In this document: positions 29,076 through 40,530 of the stretch, piece after piece
Position numbering within the stretch: the first letter of the stretch is position 1
How the letters are laid out: every line of letters starts with the position of its first letter
Source: Sphingobacteriales bacterium
GTDB lineage: Bacteria; Bacteroidota; Bacteroidia; AKYH767-A; OLB10
Direction: 5' to 3'
Length of the DNA: 64,000 bases
Assembly (NCBI GenBank): GCA_021299095.1
Contig: JAJTFW010000010.1
Location: 38,126 to 102,125, forward strand
Program-made: the position numbers and the translations under genes
Notes under the pieces: generated by a model
Seen by the model: only the letters and a program-made list of their open reading frames with translations
What the model was told of the DNA's origin: nothing
Databases searched by the model: none

Positions 29076-29711
29076 GTGAGAATCGAGCGATTCACTTTCA
29101 ACCCATTCCAGGAGAACACCTATCTGCTTATTGCATCCGATGGCAGTTGTGCAATCGTTGATCCAGGCTGCTATGGGCAGTACGAGTGCGATGCCTTGTC
29201 AAAATACATCGAATCGAACGGGTTACGTACAGAGCGACTACTGCATACACATTGTCACCTGGATCATATGTTCGGCAACCGCTACATTGCCGAACGCTAT
29301 AACCTGACTCCCGAGCATCATCCGCTCGAAACTGATATTCTATCGGCAGCTGTAGAAACCGGAATGAGATTCGGACTTCCGGTAGACGCTTCCCCCGAGG
29401 GAAATCCGTGTCTACTGGATGGGATATTCGTTCAATTGGGTGATCTGCAACTGGAAATCCTCCATACCCCGGGGCACAGCCCAGGCAGTGTGTGTTTTTA
29501 CCATTCAGAAAGTGGCCAGCTCATTGGCGGGGATGTCCTTTTCAGAGAGAGTATCGGGCGCAGTGACCTGCCTGGAGGGAACCACCAGGTCCTATTGAAA
29601 TCGATCCGCGACAGGTTATTCACCCTACCTGAAAATACCGTTGTATTTCCAGGCCACGGAGAAAGCACAACCATCGGATACGAGATCCGGAATAATCCAT
29701 TTCTGCAATGA
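29076..29711 (+). CDS. MBL-fold metallo-hydrolase
   Basis: LLHTHCHLDHMFGN, LHTPGHSPGSVCFY, GGDVLF, VFPGHGEST; GTG start. Confidence 0.9.
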   Translation: MRIERFTFNPFQENTYLLIASDGSCAIVDPGCYGQYECDALSKYIESNGLRTERLLHTHCHLDHMFGNRYIAERYNLTPEHHPLETDILSAAVETGMRFGLPVDASPEGNPCLLDGIFVQLGDLQLEILHTPGHSPGSVCFYHSESGQLIGGDVLFRESIGRSDLPGGNHQVLLKSIRDRLFTLPENTVVFPGHGESTTIGYEIRNNPFLQ

Positions 29712-31210
29712 GTCGAAACAGAATACCGCTCTTTTGTCTGACTGCACTGGTTGCACTTGCATCAACAGGCTTGCTGAATGCTCAAACTGTGACCATGAGT
29801 GCCCTGAACATCGATCGTGATGGAGCAGAATACGCCAAGGTACTGGGAGCAGGAGGAAGCGGCGCATATGTCCAGCTCAGCAACCTTCCAATCGATAACG
29901 AGCGCGCGCGCACCGGACTTCGGATGCGGAAAAATGAAATCGCCTACTTTGATTCGAAACTGGAAGTGAAATGGAAACAAGCCCAGATGGCCAAGCCCTC
30001 GGCGGGAGATCCTGACCAGTTATTCGTATTCAGGAACCATCTGATTTCCGTCACCCGTATCATTTCCAAACCTGAGTCTGAAATCAGGCTTTACATCCAG
30101 GCCTTCGACAGCAGTGGCAAAGAACTCTTGGCTGAACGACTTGCCTACGCCGGCAGTTACCAGCGAGGATCCTCCATCGGTGCAACACGCAGCCTGCTCA
30201 GTCCGGACAAAAACGGTGTTGCCTTGGTCATTATTGAGCGCAATGGAGAATCGGCCTGGAGCCATCAGGTCAACTTGGATTCACTACTAAGGCCAGTCGA
30301 TCAGGCAAAACTGGCCTTCAAAACGACATCACCCGAATCCCGCTTTCCGGAATCGGGCTTACTCGACGATGGTCGCACCTATTTTATTGAGCAGGCACCG
30401 CTGGATGAACCAGCACGACGCGACGAGCCTTTTTTATCCTTCACCCTCCATTTGCAACAGACGGGAAGTCCGGCATTTAAGCGAATCCCGTTGAACGGCT
30501 CCGACCGCCCGATGCGTGAAATCGGGATGACATTCGACAAAGCCAACCAAAAAATCATCCTCACCGGATTCCATGTTGACAAAACTTCATTCTCAGGAGT
30601 TGGATTGCTCTACTGCACAACCGGCATATCCGATAGCTCCACCTCAAGCATCCTTTCGGCTCCGATCGATGCAGAGGCGCACCGCAAACTCATCGGACGC
30701 AGAAATACAGGCGGAGGATTAGGCATTGAAGAGTATCCCATCCAACGCATTATTGCAAGAAGTGATGGAGGCGCCGTAATCATCGCTGAAGCCATTTATC
30801 TCAGTGAATACAGTTTCTATGATTATTTCACCCAGACCTACAACCGGCGGATTGAGTACCACTTTGACAACCTCATCCTTTTATCGGTTGATGCGGCAGG
30901 TAACACCGACTGGTTGCATGTGATTGAAAAAGATCAGCGCTCCATGGACGATGCGGGGATGTATTCCTCATTCATTCCTTATGTCATGCCTGAAGAGCTG
31001 GTTATTGCTTTCGGAAATGGAACAGGAAAAACAGACAATCTCAATTTACTCCGGTACAATCCGGATGGAAACGCAATGTCATTGCGCGCCCGAACCGGAG
31101 GCGAACAGTTGAGCATCCTGCCCAGATTCGGCAAGCAAGTGGACGGCGGCACGCTGATTATGCCGGTTGTTTCCAGAAAACGTTTATTCCTGGCTAAGCT
31201 TAGTTTCTAG
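29708..31210 (+). CDS. Secreted hypothetical protein
   Basis: Signal peptide; start overlaps the stop of the MBL hydrolase gene. Confidence 0.7.
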   Translation: MSRNRIPLFCLTALVALASTGLLNAQTVTMSALNIDRDGAEYAKVLGAGGSGAYVQLSNLPIDNERARTGLRMRKNEIAYFDSKLEVKWKQAQMAKPSAGDPDQLFVFRNHLISVTRIISKPESEIRLYIQAFDSSGKELLAERLAYAGSYQRGSSIGATRSLLSPDKNGVALVIIERNGESAWSHQVNLDSLLRPVDQAKLAFKTTSPESRFPESGLLDDGRTYFIEQAPLDEPARRDEPFLSFTLHLQQTGSPAFKRIPLNGSDRPMREIGMTFDKANQKIILTGFHVDKTSFSGVGLLYCTTGISDSSTSSILSAPIDAEAHRKLIGRRNTGGGLGIEEYPIQRIIARSDGGAVIIAEAIYLSEYSFYDYFTQTYNRRIEYHFDNLILLSVDAAGNTDWLHVIEKDQRSMDDAGMYSSFIPYVMPEELVIAFGNGTGKTDNLNLLRYNPDGNAMSLRARTGGEQLSILPRFGKQVDGGTLIMPVVSRKRLFLAKLSF

Positions 31211-31299
31211 TCCGCTGGAATTCAATCGGTTGAAAATCAGTACATAAGTATACCCTAAAGACTGATTTTAACTCGTAGTGCCTATTTTAGCCACTAGCT

Positions 31300-32376
31300 A
31301 TGTCAAAAGTCACCTTCAACAACCGCAATAGTCCCTTCTTCGATGCACTCAAGGCAAGAATTGATGCCTACTTCGAAGAGAACCGCATCAAGCCGACCGG
31401 AAATATTGCCCTTTATTCAAAAACGGCCATTCTGCTTACAGCTGCTGTACTGATTTACTGCCTACTGGTATTTGCCAACCTACCAGTTTGGGCCGCATTG
31501 ACCGGCTGCGCCCTGATGGGACTGGCCTTTGCGAGCATCGGATTCAACGTGATGCACGACGGAGCGCATGGATCCTATTCCGATAACAAAGCGGTGAACG
31601 CCCTGATGTCCTGGTCCCTGAACTTGATGGGCGGGTCGAGTTTTATGTGGAAAATCAAGCACAACCACGTACACCATTCATTCACCAACATTGATGGCAT
31701 TGATGATGACATCGACATCCGCCCTTTCATGCGCGTGAACGAGCATCAGGAGCGGTATTGGTTTCACCGATTCCAGCATGTGTATTGGGTATTACTCTAT
31801 GGCGCTTCCTATGCGATGTGGATTTACTGGATGGACTTCCAAAAGTACTTCACCAATCGGGTCGGGCCTACGCCTATTCGGAAGATGAAAACACGTGATC
31901 ACATCGGGTTCTGGTTTTCCAAACTACTTTATCTCTGTCTATTCATCGTACTGCCTGTGTTTTTCAAAGGATGGGTGGCCACTTTGGTGGGCTACTCCGT
32001 GATTCTATTCGTTACCGGATTGACGATTGCCGTCGTCTTTCAGTTGGCTCACGTGGTTGAGGATACAGCCTTCCCGATGCCTGATTCGAATACAAACAAA
32101 ATCGAACAGGAGTGGGCCATGCACCAGGTTCGTACCACAGCTAATTTTGCAACGAGGAACCGCGTTGTGAGCTGGTTTATGGGAGGCCTAAACTTTCAGG
32201 TAGAGCACCACCTCTTCCCTAAAATCAGTCACATCCATTATCCGGCCATCAGTAAACTGGTTCGTGAAACCTGTCAGGAGTTCAACATCCGCTACATTGA
32301 GTACCCATCGGTGCTTTCAGCAATTGCAGCGCACGTTCGCCACCTGAAAGAACTCGGTCGGCCGCAAGTGGCATAA
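31300..32376 (+). CDS. Membrane fatty acid (acyl-CoA) desaturase
   Basis: Histidine boxes HDGAHGS, HNHVHHSF, QVEHHLFP. Confidence 0.93.
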   Translation: MSKVTFNNRNSPFFDALKARIDAYFEENRIKPTGNIALYSKTAILLTAAVLIYCLLVFANLPVWAALTGCALMGLAFASIGFNVMHDGAHGSYSDNKAVNALMSWSLNLMGGSSFMWKIKHNHVHHSFTNIDGIDDDIDIRPFMRVNEHQERYWFHRFQHVYWVLLYGASYAMWIYWMDFQKYFTNRVGPTPIRKMKTRDHIGFWFSKLLYLCLFIVLPVFFKGWVATLVGYSVILFVTGLTIAVVFQLAHVVEDTAFPMPDSNTNKIEQEWAMHQVRTTANFATRNRVVSWFMGGLNFQVEHHLFPKISHIHYPAISKLVRETCQEFNIRYIEYPSVLSAIAAHVRHLKELGRPQVA

Positions 32377-32387
32377 AAAGAATCGGT

Positions 32388-33371
32388 TCAGTTTTCCCGG
32401 GCCATTAAAAAATCGGCCAACTCCCTCAGCGGCAGCTTCTTCTCCGCCTGGATGTCCACTGCATTCAAGTCCTGGAGTGCCTTGCTGTACAACTGTTCCA
32501 TTTTGGTTAAGGCCTGTTCGCGCACACCAAGGGTATTGTAAAGCTGTGTTACCGCCTGCACTTTCTCGCCAGTATCATAGCTACCCTCCTCCTGGCTTAG
32601 CCAATGGTTGAGTGACGAGGCCTCGTGTCCCGTGGCGGATGACAAAGCGGTCAACAGTAAAAAAGTCTTTTTATTGGCAAGGATATCCCCGCCCGCCTGC
32701 TTACCAAACTTGGCCTGATCGGCATACACGTCCAATATATCATCCTGCAGCTGAAAGGCGACCCCCAGATTCACCCCGAAATCGTAGAGGTGATTCACGG
32801 CTTCCTTTGAGGCTCCGGAGAGCGTTGCACCAATGGCCAGGCTACCGCCCAACAATACGGCTGTTTTCAGTCGTATCATATCCAGATAACGATCAATGCT
32901 GACCTCCTCCTCCGTCTGAAAATCCATATCATACTGCTGACCCTCACAGACCTCGAGCGCGGTTTGAAGAAAAACTTCCATAGCCACTGCATGATTCTCA
33001 CCCTTGCAAGCCATCAGCAACTGAACCGACTTCACAAACATGGCATCACCGGAAAGTATCGCGATGTCGGATGACCACCGCTCATGCACTGTGGGATTAC
33101 CACGGCGCAAGGGTGCCTTGTCCATGATATCGTCGTGAAGTAAAGTGAAGTTGTGAAACACCTCCACAGCAAGGGCTGCAGGCATCAGATCGGATGGCTT
33201 TCGCCCGAACATTTGTCCTGCCATCAATACAAGGACGGGGCGCATGCGCTTTCCTCCCAAGCCAAGCATGTAGCGAATCGGCTCGTACAAACGGACCGGA
33301 CTTTGAGGAAATTCAAGTTCGGATAGCGCGGACTCTACTTCCTGCTGCAGTTCAGCTACTGACTGGTTCAT
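32388..33371 (-). CDS. Polyprenyl diphosphate synthase family protein
   Basis: GGKRMRPVLVLMAG, LLHDDIMDKAPLRRGNPTVH, FQLQDDILDVYAD. Confidence 0.94.
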   Translation of the reverse strand: MNQSVAELQQEVESALSELEFPQSPVRLYEPIRYMLGLGGKRMRPVLVLMAGQMFGRKPSDLMPAALAVEVFHNFTLLHDDIMDKAPLRRGNPTVHERWSSDIAILSGDAMFVKSVQLLMACKGENHAVAMEVFLQTALEVCEGQQYDMDFQTEEEVSIDRYLDMIRLKTAVLLGGSLAIGATLSGASKEAVNHLYDFGVNLGVAFQLQDDILDVYADQAKFGKQAGGDILANKKTFLLLTALSSATGHEASSLNHWLSQEEGSYDTGEKVQAVTQLYNTLGVREQALTKMEQLYSKALQDLNAVDIQAEKKLPLRELADFLMAREN

Positions 33372-34315
33372 AAGAAAGGAACTGCCTGACGGGCCTCAAG
33401 CAGCCTGCGAATACCATCATCAATCGAGGTCATTTTCCGATCAAGCAGGTGACGCATGACGGAAATATCCGGACAGCGACGGGTCATATCTCCTTCTTTC
33501 AAGGCAGGCAAAAAGACGATTTGGGAGGAGGATCCGGTAATCTCTATAATCCGCTTTGCGAGGTCGAGAACCGAAATTTCAAAATCGCTTCCGATGTTGG
33601 CCACATCATTCACGCAGCGGTTCTCATAAAATGCGTTTAGTGTGGCATCGACGTTATCATCGATGTAACAAAACGTCCTTGTCTGACTACCATCACCGTA
33701 AATGGTGATGTCGTTACCGGCCAAAGCCGCATCCACAAAGCGTGACATCACGAAGTCGCTGCTTTGCTTGGGACCATATGTATTGAAAAAGCGGAAAATG
33801 GTATACTCTAGTCCAAATTCCTGATAATAGGCACGGAGATAGGCCTCTCCTACGTTCTTGACGATAGCGTAAGGAAGACGGGAATTCAAGGGTGTTGTAT
33901 GTTCGTTTTGCGGAAACTCAACCGGCTCTCCGTAGACTTCGGAACTGGATGAGAAATAGACACGACGCACGCCGGTATTCTTGGATAAATCGAGCACATT
34001 CCGGATTCCGTTGAGGTCATCAAGTACCATCATCGGATTGGCGAGAGTCCGCTTCACACCAACCGTGGCAGCATAGTGGAACACGTAATCGAAGGAGAAG
34101 GTGCAAAACACGGTGGATATGTCGGCGAAGGCGTTCACATCAGCCTTAATAAACCTAACGTTATCGTGGATGGATACAGGAAGCTTGGATTTGGATCCTG
34201 TTTGAAGATTATCCACCACCACAACGAGGTTTTCGGGGTTGTCAGCCAAGCGTTGGGCCAGACAACTCGCGACAAAACCAGCTCCACCGGTAACCAGGAT
34301 TCGACGTTGCATCAT
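33368..34315 (-). CDS. NAD-dependent epimerase/dehydratase (extended SDR, sugar-nucleotide type)
   Basis: ILVTGGAGFVASCLAQRL, YFSSSSEVYGEP, YAIVKNVGEAYLRAY, FRFFNTYGP. Confidence 0.92.
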   Translation of the reverse strand: MMQRRILVTGGAGFVASCLAQRLADNPENLVVVVDNLQTGSKSKLPVSIHDNVRFIKADVNAFADISTVFCTFSFDYVFHYAATVGVKRTLANPMMVLDDLNGIRNVLDLSKNTGVRRVYFSSSSEVYGEPVEFPQNEHTTPLNSRLPYAIVKNVGEAYLRAYYQEFGLEYTIFRFFNTYGPKQSSDFVMSRFVDAALAGNDITIYGDGSQTRTFCYIDDNVDATLNAFYENRCVNDVANIGSDFEISVLDLAKRIIEITGSSSQIVFLPALKEGDMTRRCPDISVMRHLLDRKMTSIDDGIRRLLEARQAVPFL

Positions 34316-34422
34316 TTTGAAATTGGAACCTTCAAGGTCATTCCCGAAGACACTTCACTAACAAAGTTACGATAAACCGGGTATTCTGGCAACGCTTTTC
34401 AGCGGGAAATGACATTGAGGAA

Positions 34423-35286
34423 TCATTCACTTAAAATGGATCTCAGGTAATTCCCGTAACCGCTTTTTACCAGCGGACCCGCAAGAGCTTCCAGTCCTTC
34501 GTGACCAATGTACCCCATACGGAAGGCGACCTCCTCAATACAACCGATTTTCAGCCCCTGTCGCTCCTCGATGACTTGAACAAACTGGGCTGCCTGCATC
34601 AAAGAGCCGAAAGTGCCCGTATCGAGCCAGGCCGTACCCTTGTCGAGAATACCAACCTTCAATTTACCGGCCGAGAGATAGACCTTGTTGACATCCGTAA
34701 TTTCGAGTTCACCACGGGGACTGGGCTTAAGTGTGGAGGCAATAGACACCACATCATTGTCATAAAAATAAAGGCCGGGCACTGCATAACTCGATTTCGG
34801 ATGCAGGGGTTTTTCCTCAATACTGATAACCTGATTCTCCTTGTTGAATTCAACAACACCGTAGCGCTCCGGGTCGGAAACGTGATAGGCAAATACAACA
34901 CCACCCAGGGGATCGACATTCCCCTGCAGCAATTGCTGGAGACCTGTTCCATAAAAAATATTGTCCCCCAAAATGAGTGCGACTTTATCCGACCCGATAA
35001 AATCTTTCCCGATGATAAACGCCTCAGCAAGACCATTCGGTTCAGGCTGGACGGCGTAGGAAAACGAACAACCCAAGGAGCGCCCATCGCCAAGTAAGCG
35101 TTGAAACACTTCCTGATCGTGAGGAGTCGTGATAATCAGGATTTCACGGATTCCCGCCATCATCAGTACGCTGAGCGGATAATAAATCATCGGCTTGTCG
35201 TAAACGGGCATCAGCTGTTTACTCACGGCGATGGTTAGGGGATGCAGTCGGGTTCCTGACCCGCCGGCAAGAATGATACCTTTCAT
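34423..35286 (-). CDS. rfbA: Glucose-1-phosphate thymidylyltransferase
   Basis: [63 protein letters not shown]. Confidence 0.96.
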   Translation of the reverse strand: MKGIILAGGSGTRLHPLTIAVSKQLMPVYDKPMIYYPLSVLMMAGIREILIITTPHDQEVFQRLLGDGRSLGCSFSYAVQPEPNGLAEAFIIGKDFIGSDKVALILGDNIFYGTGLQQLLQGNVDPLGGVVFAYHVSDPERYGVVEFNKENQVISIEEKPLHPKSSYAVPGLYFYDNDVVSIASTLKPSPRGELEITDVNKVYLSAGKLKVGILDKGTAWLDTGTFGSLMQAAQFVQVIEERQGLKIGCIEEVAFRMGYIGHEGLEALAGPLVKSGYGNYLRSILSE

Positions 35287-37742
35287 GATTTTGGAGTGGT
35301 ATAATCGGAAGAGGATGAGCTCGGTAAGGCCTGCCCATGTGAAGGATCAAGTGACGAACCGCCCGATTCACCGTCCTCCTCTTCATCGTCAGTTTCAAAG
35401 ATCGGCTCGGACAAGAATGCCTTAGTGGTCAGACGCCGCTCAAGGCTGATGAGGAACGCGGGAAGGAGGGTCAGGTTGGCCACCATGGCGAGCAAAAGGG
35501 TTATGCTCAGCAGTTTGCCCAGTGAGGCGGTACCACCAAAACCGGAAGCAGCAAAAATCAGAAAGCCAAAATAAAGGATAACAGCGGTATAGATCATGCT
35601 GACACCGGTTTCGCGGATAGTAAGCGTAACGGCTTTGGATATACTCAATACCGGATTTACACGCATTTCATGCCGATACTTCGTAAGGAAATAAATGGTC
35701 TGATCGGAAGCGATTCCGAAGGCGATACTAAAAATAAGGATGGTCGAAGGTTTAAGCGGTATATTGAAGAATCCCATGAGTCCGGCTGTGATGACCAGAG
35801 GAACAATACTGGGTAAAATCGAAATCAGGATCATGCGCACTGACATGAACAACATCACCATGATCAGAGAAATCAGAAAAATGGCCAACACGATACTTTC
35901 TACGAGATTGCTGAAGAGGTAATCGTTGCCTTTGAGGAAAATCAGGCTATTTCCAGTGACCTGGGTTTCAAAACGGTCCGGTGGAAAGATGGAATCGATT
36001 CGTGGGCGCAGCTCGGTAATCAACGTTGCCATACGTTCCGAGCCTACATCGGCCATCTGAACACTCACGCGTGTTCGTTGTCGTGTGCTATCAAGAAAAC
36101 TGCGGAACATTTGACCTTTTACTTCGCCAGAATAGGCCGAAAGCTCGGCAAGTTGCAGTGCTCCCGGAAGGATATAAAATCGGGGCTCACCGCCCTGGTA
36201 TGCCTGGTAGCTGAATTTAACTCCGTCAACCACCGAAAGTGAGCGGGCAAACTCCGGATATTTCGACAACATTTTTTGAAGTCGATTTATTTTCTGAAGC
36301 GTTGCCAATTTCATAGCAGCACCAGGCTCTTTGGCATCAATAAACAACTCAAGAGGCAAGACACCCTTGAATTCCGATTCGAAAAACTTCATGTCACGGT
36401 ACACCGGATCATCTTCGGGGAGGTCGTCGACCACATATCCAACAGTGCTTAACAGTGTGATACCATAAATACTTATGCCGACCAGAACAATCACTATGGC
36501 GTAAATGAGTCGCGTGTGCTTATGGATCCAACGCTCAGCACGCTCCAATACCGCTGTAATGCGTGGCGCCTGTAAGTGGCGTGTATGTTTCGGGTCCGGC
36601 GGTGACAAATAGCTGAAAATGGCCGGAACCAGCACCAACGAAATCATCCAAGTGGACATCACATTGACGGCTGCTACAAGCCCGAACTCCATCAGCAGGA
36701 GACTTCCTGTAAAGTACAACACGCCGAAGCCAATGGCAGTGGTTACGTTCGCCAGGAATGTGGTAGGGCCGATTCTCCTGATCATCCTTACCAGCGCCGT
36801 AGCTTGCTGGCCATGGCGGCTGAATTCCGTTTGGTATTTATTCAGGAAAAAAATCGTGTTGGGGATACCGATAACGATGATAAGTGGTGGAATCAATCCA
36901 CTGAGAACCGTGATTTTGTACCCAAACAACGCGATAGTTCCCACAGACCATACCACCGAAACACAAACGACCACCAGTGAAAAGAATACCGCCTGAAAGG
37001 ATCGAAAAAAAATAAAAAGCACAACCGCAGTCACGAGAATCGCTAGCCCCATAAACAACTGCATTTCTCGAACTACCTTGGAAGTGATTTCGGTTCGGAT
37101 GTAAGGCATTCCACTTAGATGAATGGAAATGCCATGCTGTTCACCGAAGGCCAAGGCCCTTTCCTTAATATCACGAACGACGGCTATACGGCTCTTGGTA
37201 TTGAGCTTGGCTTTATCGAAAGTGACCGCCATTAGCGTTGCACCGGTAGCGCTATTCTGAATAAATCCTTCGTAAAACGGCAAGGCGCTAAGGACCTGGC
37301 GCAGGCTATCCATCTCAGCCTGAGACCTGACTTCGCCCTTGACCACCGGTAGGACATCAAAACTTCGCAGACTATCGTTGCGTTGTACGGTGTAGAGCGA
37401 TGCGTTTGAAATCACCGCTTCGATGCCATCGATTTTGGAGATTTCATCACCCAGCTTGCGCCAGGCATTAAATTTGGCAACCTCGAAAAAAGTTGAATCA
37501 CGAAGTCCGATGACCAGGACACTTCCATCTTCGCCAAAGGTTTTTTTGAATTCCTGATACGCCCGGTAGTCGGGGTCGCTTTCAGGGAGGACCTTGGCAA
37601 AATCGTAGGATAGCTGGATACGTGTGGCCTGATAGCCGAAAAAAACAGTCAATAGACCCAGCAGTACGAGCAGCGGCAAACGCTGCCTGACAACGAAACG
37701 CGATAACCAGTTAAACACGAGGGTAAAAATAGCCATTGCCAT
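35283..37742 (-). CDS. MMPL/RND-superfamily transporter
   Basis: Two repeated blocks of TM segments; [27 protein letters not shown] and [26 protein letters not shown]. Confidence 0.88.
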   Translation of the reverse strand: MAMAIFTLVFNWLSRFVVRQRLPLLVLLGLLTVFFGYQATRIQLSYDFAKVLPESDPDYRAYQEFKKTFGEDGSVLVIGLRDSTFFEVAKFNAWRKLGDEISKIDGIEAVISNASLYTVQRNDSLRSFDVLPVVKGEVRSQAEMDSLRQVLSALPFYEGFIQNSATGATLMAVTFDKAKLNTKSRIAVVRDIKERALAFGEQHGISIHLSGMPYIRTEITSKVVREMQLFMGLAILVTAVVLFIFFRSFQAVFFSLVVVCVSVVWSVGTIALFGYKITVLSGLIPPLIIVIGIPNTIFFLNKYQTEFSRHGQQATALVRMIRRIGPTTFLANVTTAIGFGVLYFTGSLLLMEFGLVAAVNVMSTWMISLVLVPAIFSYLSPPDPKHTRHLQAPRITAVLERAERWIHKHTRLIYAIVIVLVGISIYGITLLSTVGYVVDDLPEDDPVYRDMKFFESEFKGVLPLELFIDAKEPGAAMKLATLQKINRLQKMLSKYPEFARSLSVVDGVKFSYQAYQGGEPRFYILPGALQLAELSAYSGEVKGQMFRSFLDSTRQRTRVSVQMADVGSERMATLITELRPRIDSIFPPDRFETQVTGNSLIFLKGNDYLFSNLVESIVLAIFLISLIMVMLFMSVRMILISILPSIVPLVITAGLMGFFNIPLKPSTILIFSIAFGIASDQTIYFLTKYRHEMRVNPVLSISKAVTLTIRETGVSMIYTAVILYFGFLIFAASGFGGTASLGKLLSITLLLAMVANLTLLPAFLISLERRLTTKAFLSEPIFETDDEEEDGESGGSSLDPSHGQALPSSSSSDYTTPKS

Positions 37743-37801
37743 TGAAGGTTGGGACCCGCACACATTCCTTTCTCTCTGTTCCTTTCAGCTATTTTTACGA
37801 C

Positions 37802-38824
37802 ATGAACAGAAACCTCCGCGATACACTCGGAATGCTGAGTAAGGCCACGCCGTCGCGGTTAGCGAATCTGATTTCTGTTGTGGCATCCTATTATCTGGCC
37901 CGATTGACAGGGAAACCTGTGCATTGGGGTCTACCTGTAGCCCTATCCATTGAGCCCACAACCTCTTGCAACCTTCGCTGTCCCGAATGCCCTAGCGGCC
38001 TGCGCTCATTTACCAGACCGATCGGAATGCTTGACCCAGCATCATTGGAAACTTTGCTGAAGGAAATTGGTCCCAGCCTGTGGTACATGAATTTCTATTT
38101 CCAGGGCGAGCCTTACCTCCATCCTGAATTCACCCACCTGGTCCAATTAGCCAACAGCCATGGGGTTTATACAGCCACATCCACCAATGCCCACTACCTC
38201 AACCCGGAGAATGCGCGCAAAACAGTGGAGTCAGGCCTGGATCGGCTTATCATATCGATTGACGGAACCACACAGGAAGTTTACGAGCAATACCGGATTG
38301 GAGGGCAACTCACTAAAGTTTTGGACGGAACCCGAACCATCGTTGAGTGGAAACGCAAACTAAAATCGTCAACTCCACACATCATTTTCCAATTTCTGGT
38401 TGTTGCACCAAACGAGCACCAGATGCAGGATGTGCACAAATTGGCGACCGAACTGGGTGTGGATGAGGTCGCCTTCAAGACCGCCCAAGTGTACGATTTC
38501 GAAAATGGCAATCCCCTGATTCCAAAAGACGGTCGCTATGCCCGTTACCAACAGGGCGAGGATGGCAAATGGTCGATCCGAAACAGGCTCCTGAACCATT
38601 GCTGGAAGCTTTGGCACAGCTGTGTAATCACCTGGGACGGCACAGTTGTACCTTGCTGTTTCGACAAAGATGCCGAACATCCCATGGGCAATGTCAAAGA
38701 CCAAAACTTTAGAGCGGTTTGGGAAAGCAATGCCTATACTGCTTTCCGTCAAACTGTCCTTCGCTCGCGTAGCGAAATAGAAATGTGCAAGAACTGTACA
38801 GAGGGAACGAAGGTATGGGGTTGA
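37802..38824 (+). CDS. Radical SAM/SPASM domain protein
   Basis: SIEPTTSCNLRCPECPSG; C-terminal CWKLWHSCVITWDGTVVPCCFDKD...CKNCTEG. Confidence 0.93.
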   Translation: MNRNLRDTLGMLSKATPSRLANLISVVASYYLARLTGKPVHWGLPVALSIEPTTSCNLRCPECPSGLRSFTRPIGMLDPASLETLLKEIGPSLWYMNFYFQGEPYLHPEFTHLVQLANSHGVYTATSTNAHYLNPENARKTVESGLDRLIISIDGTTQEVYEQYRIGGQLTKVLDGTRTIVEWKRKLKSSTPHIIFQFLVVAPNEHQMQDVHKLATELGVDEVAFKTAQVYDFENGNPLIPKDGRYARYQQGEDGKWSIRNRLLNHCWKLWHSCVITWDGTVVPCCFDKDAEHPMGNVKDQNFRAVWESNAYTAFRQTVLRSRSEIEMCKNCTEGTKVWG

Positions 38825-38974
38825 TTTTTAACGAAACCCCAGAATAAATTTGGAAAAAAACAGACTGGTTCTTGCAAATTAAATTCTAAACCGACACCAA
38901 ACAGCAATTTTCCCTTTATGTTGCTTCGTTCATCAACCAGAAGGAAGTAATGTTACAACCTTAATTCATTGGAT

Positions 38975-40294
38975 TTAGGCATGTGCCTGTGAACGGCTTT
39001 CCCTAGCCTCACGCATAATCTCCTCTACGTCCTCCACTTCCAAGGGAATGGAGGCCATCAAATCGACCGGATCCTTTGAGGTGACGAGTATATCGTTTTC
39101 GAGGCGGATTCCTAGTCCTTCCTCCGGGATATAGATTCCTGGTTCGCAAGTGAAGACCATACCTGCTTGCATGGGCAAATAGCGATCTCCGATATCGTGC
39201 ACGTCGAGACCCAGAAAGTGCGAAGTGCCGTGCATGAAATACTTTTTATAGAGCGGAGCATCGGGGTTTTGCTTTTTCACCTCATCGCGACTCAACAGTC
39301 CCAGACCGATCAACTCCTCCTCCATCACCTTACCCACTTCCACGTGATAAGCCTCTATGGTATTACCCGGACGCAACATGTGTGTGGCCGCCTTCATCAC
39401 ACGAAGTACGGCGTTGTACACATCACGCTGTCGCTCGGTGAATTGCCCACTGACCGGAACACAGCGCGTCAAATCAGCAGCATAATTCGCGTACTCGGCG
39501 CCAAAGTCCAACAAAATCACATCGCCATCCTTGCATTCGCGGTTGTTGTCGTTATAATGCAGAATGCATGCACTGGGCCCGCTGGCAATAATCGGGGTGT
39601 ATGCATGCCCGGTAGCACGTTTACGAATGAACTCGTGGGTGATTTCGGCCTCAATTTCATACTCCATCACACCTGGCTTAACAAAACGAAGCACACGACG
39701 AAATGCCTTTTCAGTAATATCCATCGCCTTCTGCATCAGCTTGATTTCAATATCATGCTTGATGGATCGCAGAGCCGCCATATGGGGTCCTGAGCGCTCG
39801 AAGGAATGGCCTGTAAGCCTTGACTGAAGATCGCGTGCGAAGCGAAGTTCACGGTAAGGCACATCCGATACGAAACGATCGTTTTCATTCAAGTTTACAT
39901 AAACCGTGGAGCAATGGTTCAGCAGCATCGGCACTATGCTGTCGTAATCTTCCAGCCATAAAACCGTACGGATTCCAGATGCGGCCCGGGCTTCCTCCTT
40001 GGTGTATTTGTGACCTTCCCACACAGCGATGTGCTCGTTGGTCTTACGGACAAATAAAATCTCCCTATAGCGGGGCAGCGGAGCATCAGGGAATAAAACC
40101 AAAATCGTTTTTTCCTGATCGATTCCAGACAGATAAAACAGATCCGACTGCTGGCGAAAAAGAAAGTTGGCATCCCCATTCCTTGGCATTTCATCGTTCG
40201 AATTGAAAAAGGCGATAGAACCGGGTTTCATACGGGCGCAAAAGCGTTCGCGGTTATGGGTAAACAAGGCAGCGTCGATTGGAGCGTATTTCAT
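38975..40294 (-). CDS. pepP: Xaa-Pro aminopeptidase
   Basis: LLDFGAEYANYAADLTRCVPVSGQFTERQRDVYNAV; MHGTSHFLGLDVHDIGD; VFTCEPGIYIPEEG...IRLENDILVT. Confidence 0.93.
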   Translation of the reverse strand: MKYAPIDAALFTHNRERFCARMKPGSIAFFNSNDEMPRNGDANFLFRQQSDLFYLSGIDQEKTILVLFPDAPLPRYREILFVRKTNEHIAVWEGHKYTKEEARAASGIRTVLWLEDYDSIVPMLLNHCSTVYVNLNENDRFVSDVPYRELRFARDLQSRLTGHSFERSGPHMAALRSIKHDIEIKLMQKAMDITEKAFRRVLRFVKPGVMEYEIEAEITHEFIRKRATGHAYTPIIASGPSACILHYNDNNRECKDGDVILLDFGAEYANYAADLTRCVPVSGQFTERQRDVYNAVLRVMKAATHMLRPGNTIEAYHVEVGKVMEEELIGLGLLSRDEVKKQNPDAPLYKKYFMHGTSHFLGLDVHDIGDRYLPMQAGMVFTCEPGIYIPEEGLGIRLENDILVTSKDPVDLMASIPLEVEDVEEIMREARESRSQAHA

Positions 40295-40455
40295 GGCTGA
40301 GGATTTATGTTGTCAATCACTACGAAGGTAGGCAATCAACTCGCGGCGACAAGAAATCGCAGGCCTTGGGAAGGGTCAGGGCCCGCAGAAACCCTATTCG
40401 CCAGCGTTCCAATCAGGTCCCTGATTTTCAATTTATTGAAAAGTGCAGCGCTCGG

Positions 40456-40485
40456 TTGCAGAAAGGGCTGTTCCGATTACATTTG
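40456..40485 (+). promoter_or_regulatory. Complete Bacteroidetes promoter for sdhCAB (TTG-N19-TACATTTG)
   Basis: TTG at 40456-40458, 19-nt spacer, TACATTTG at 40478-40485. Confidence 0.75.
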
Positions 40486-40530
40486 TGCCACCTTGCGAAA
40501 ACCCTCAAGCACCCGTACACCCCTATTCCC

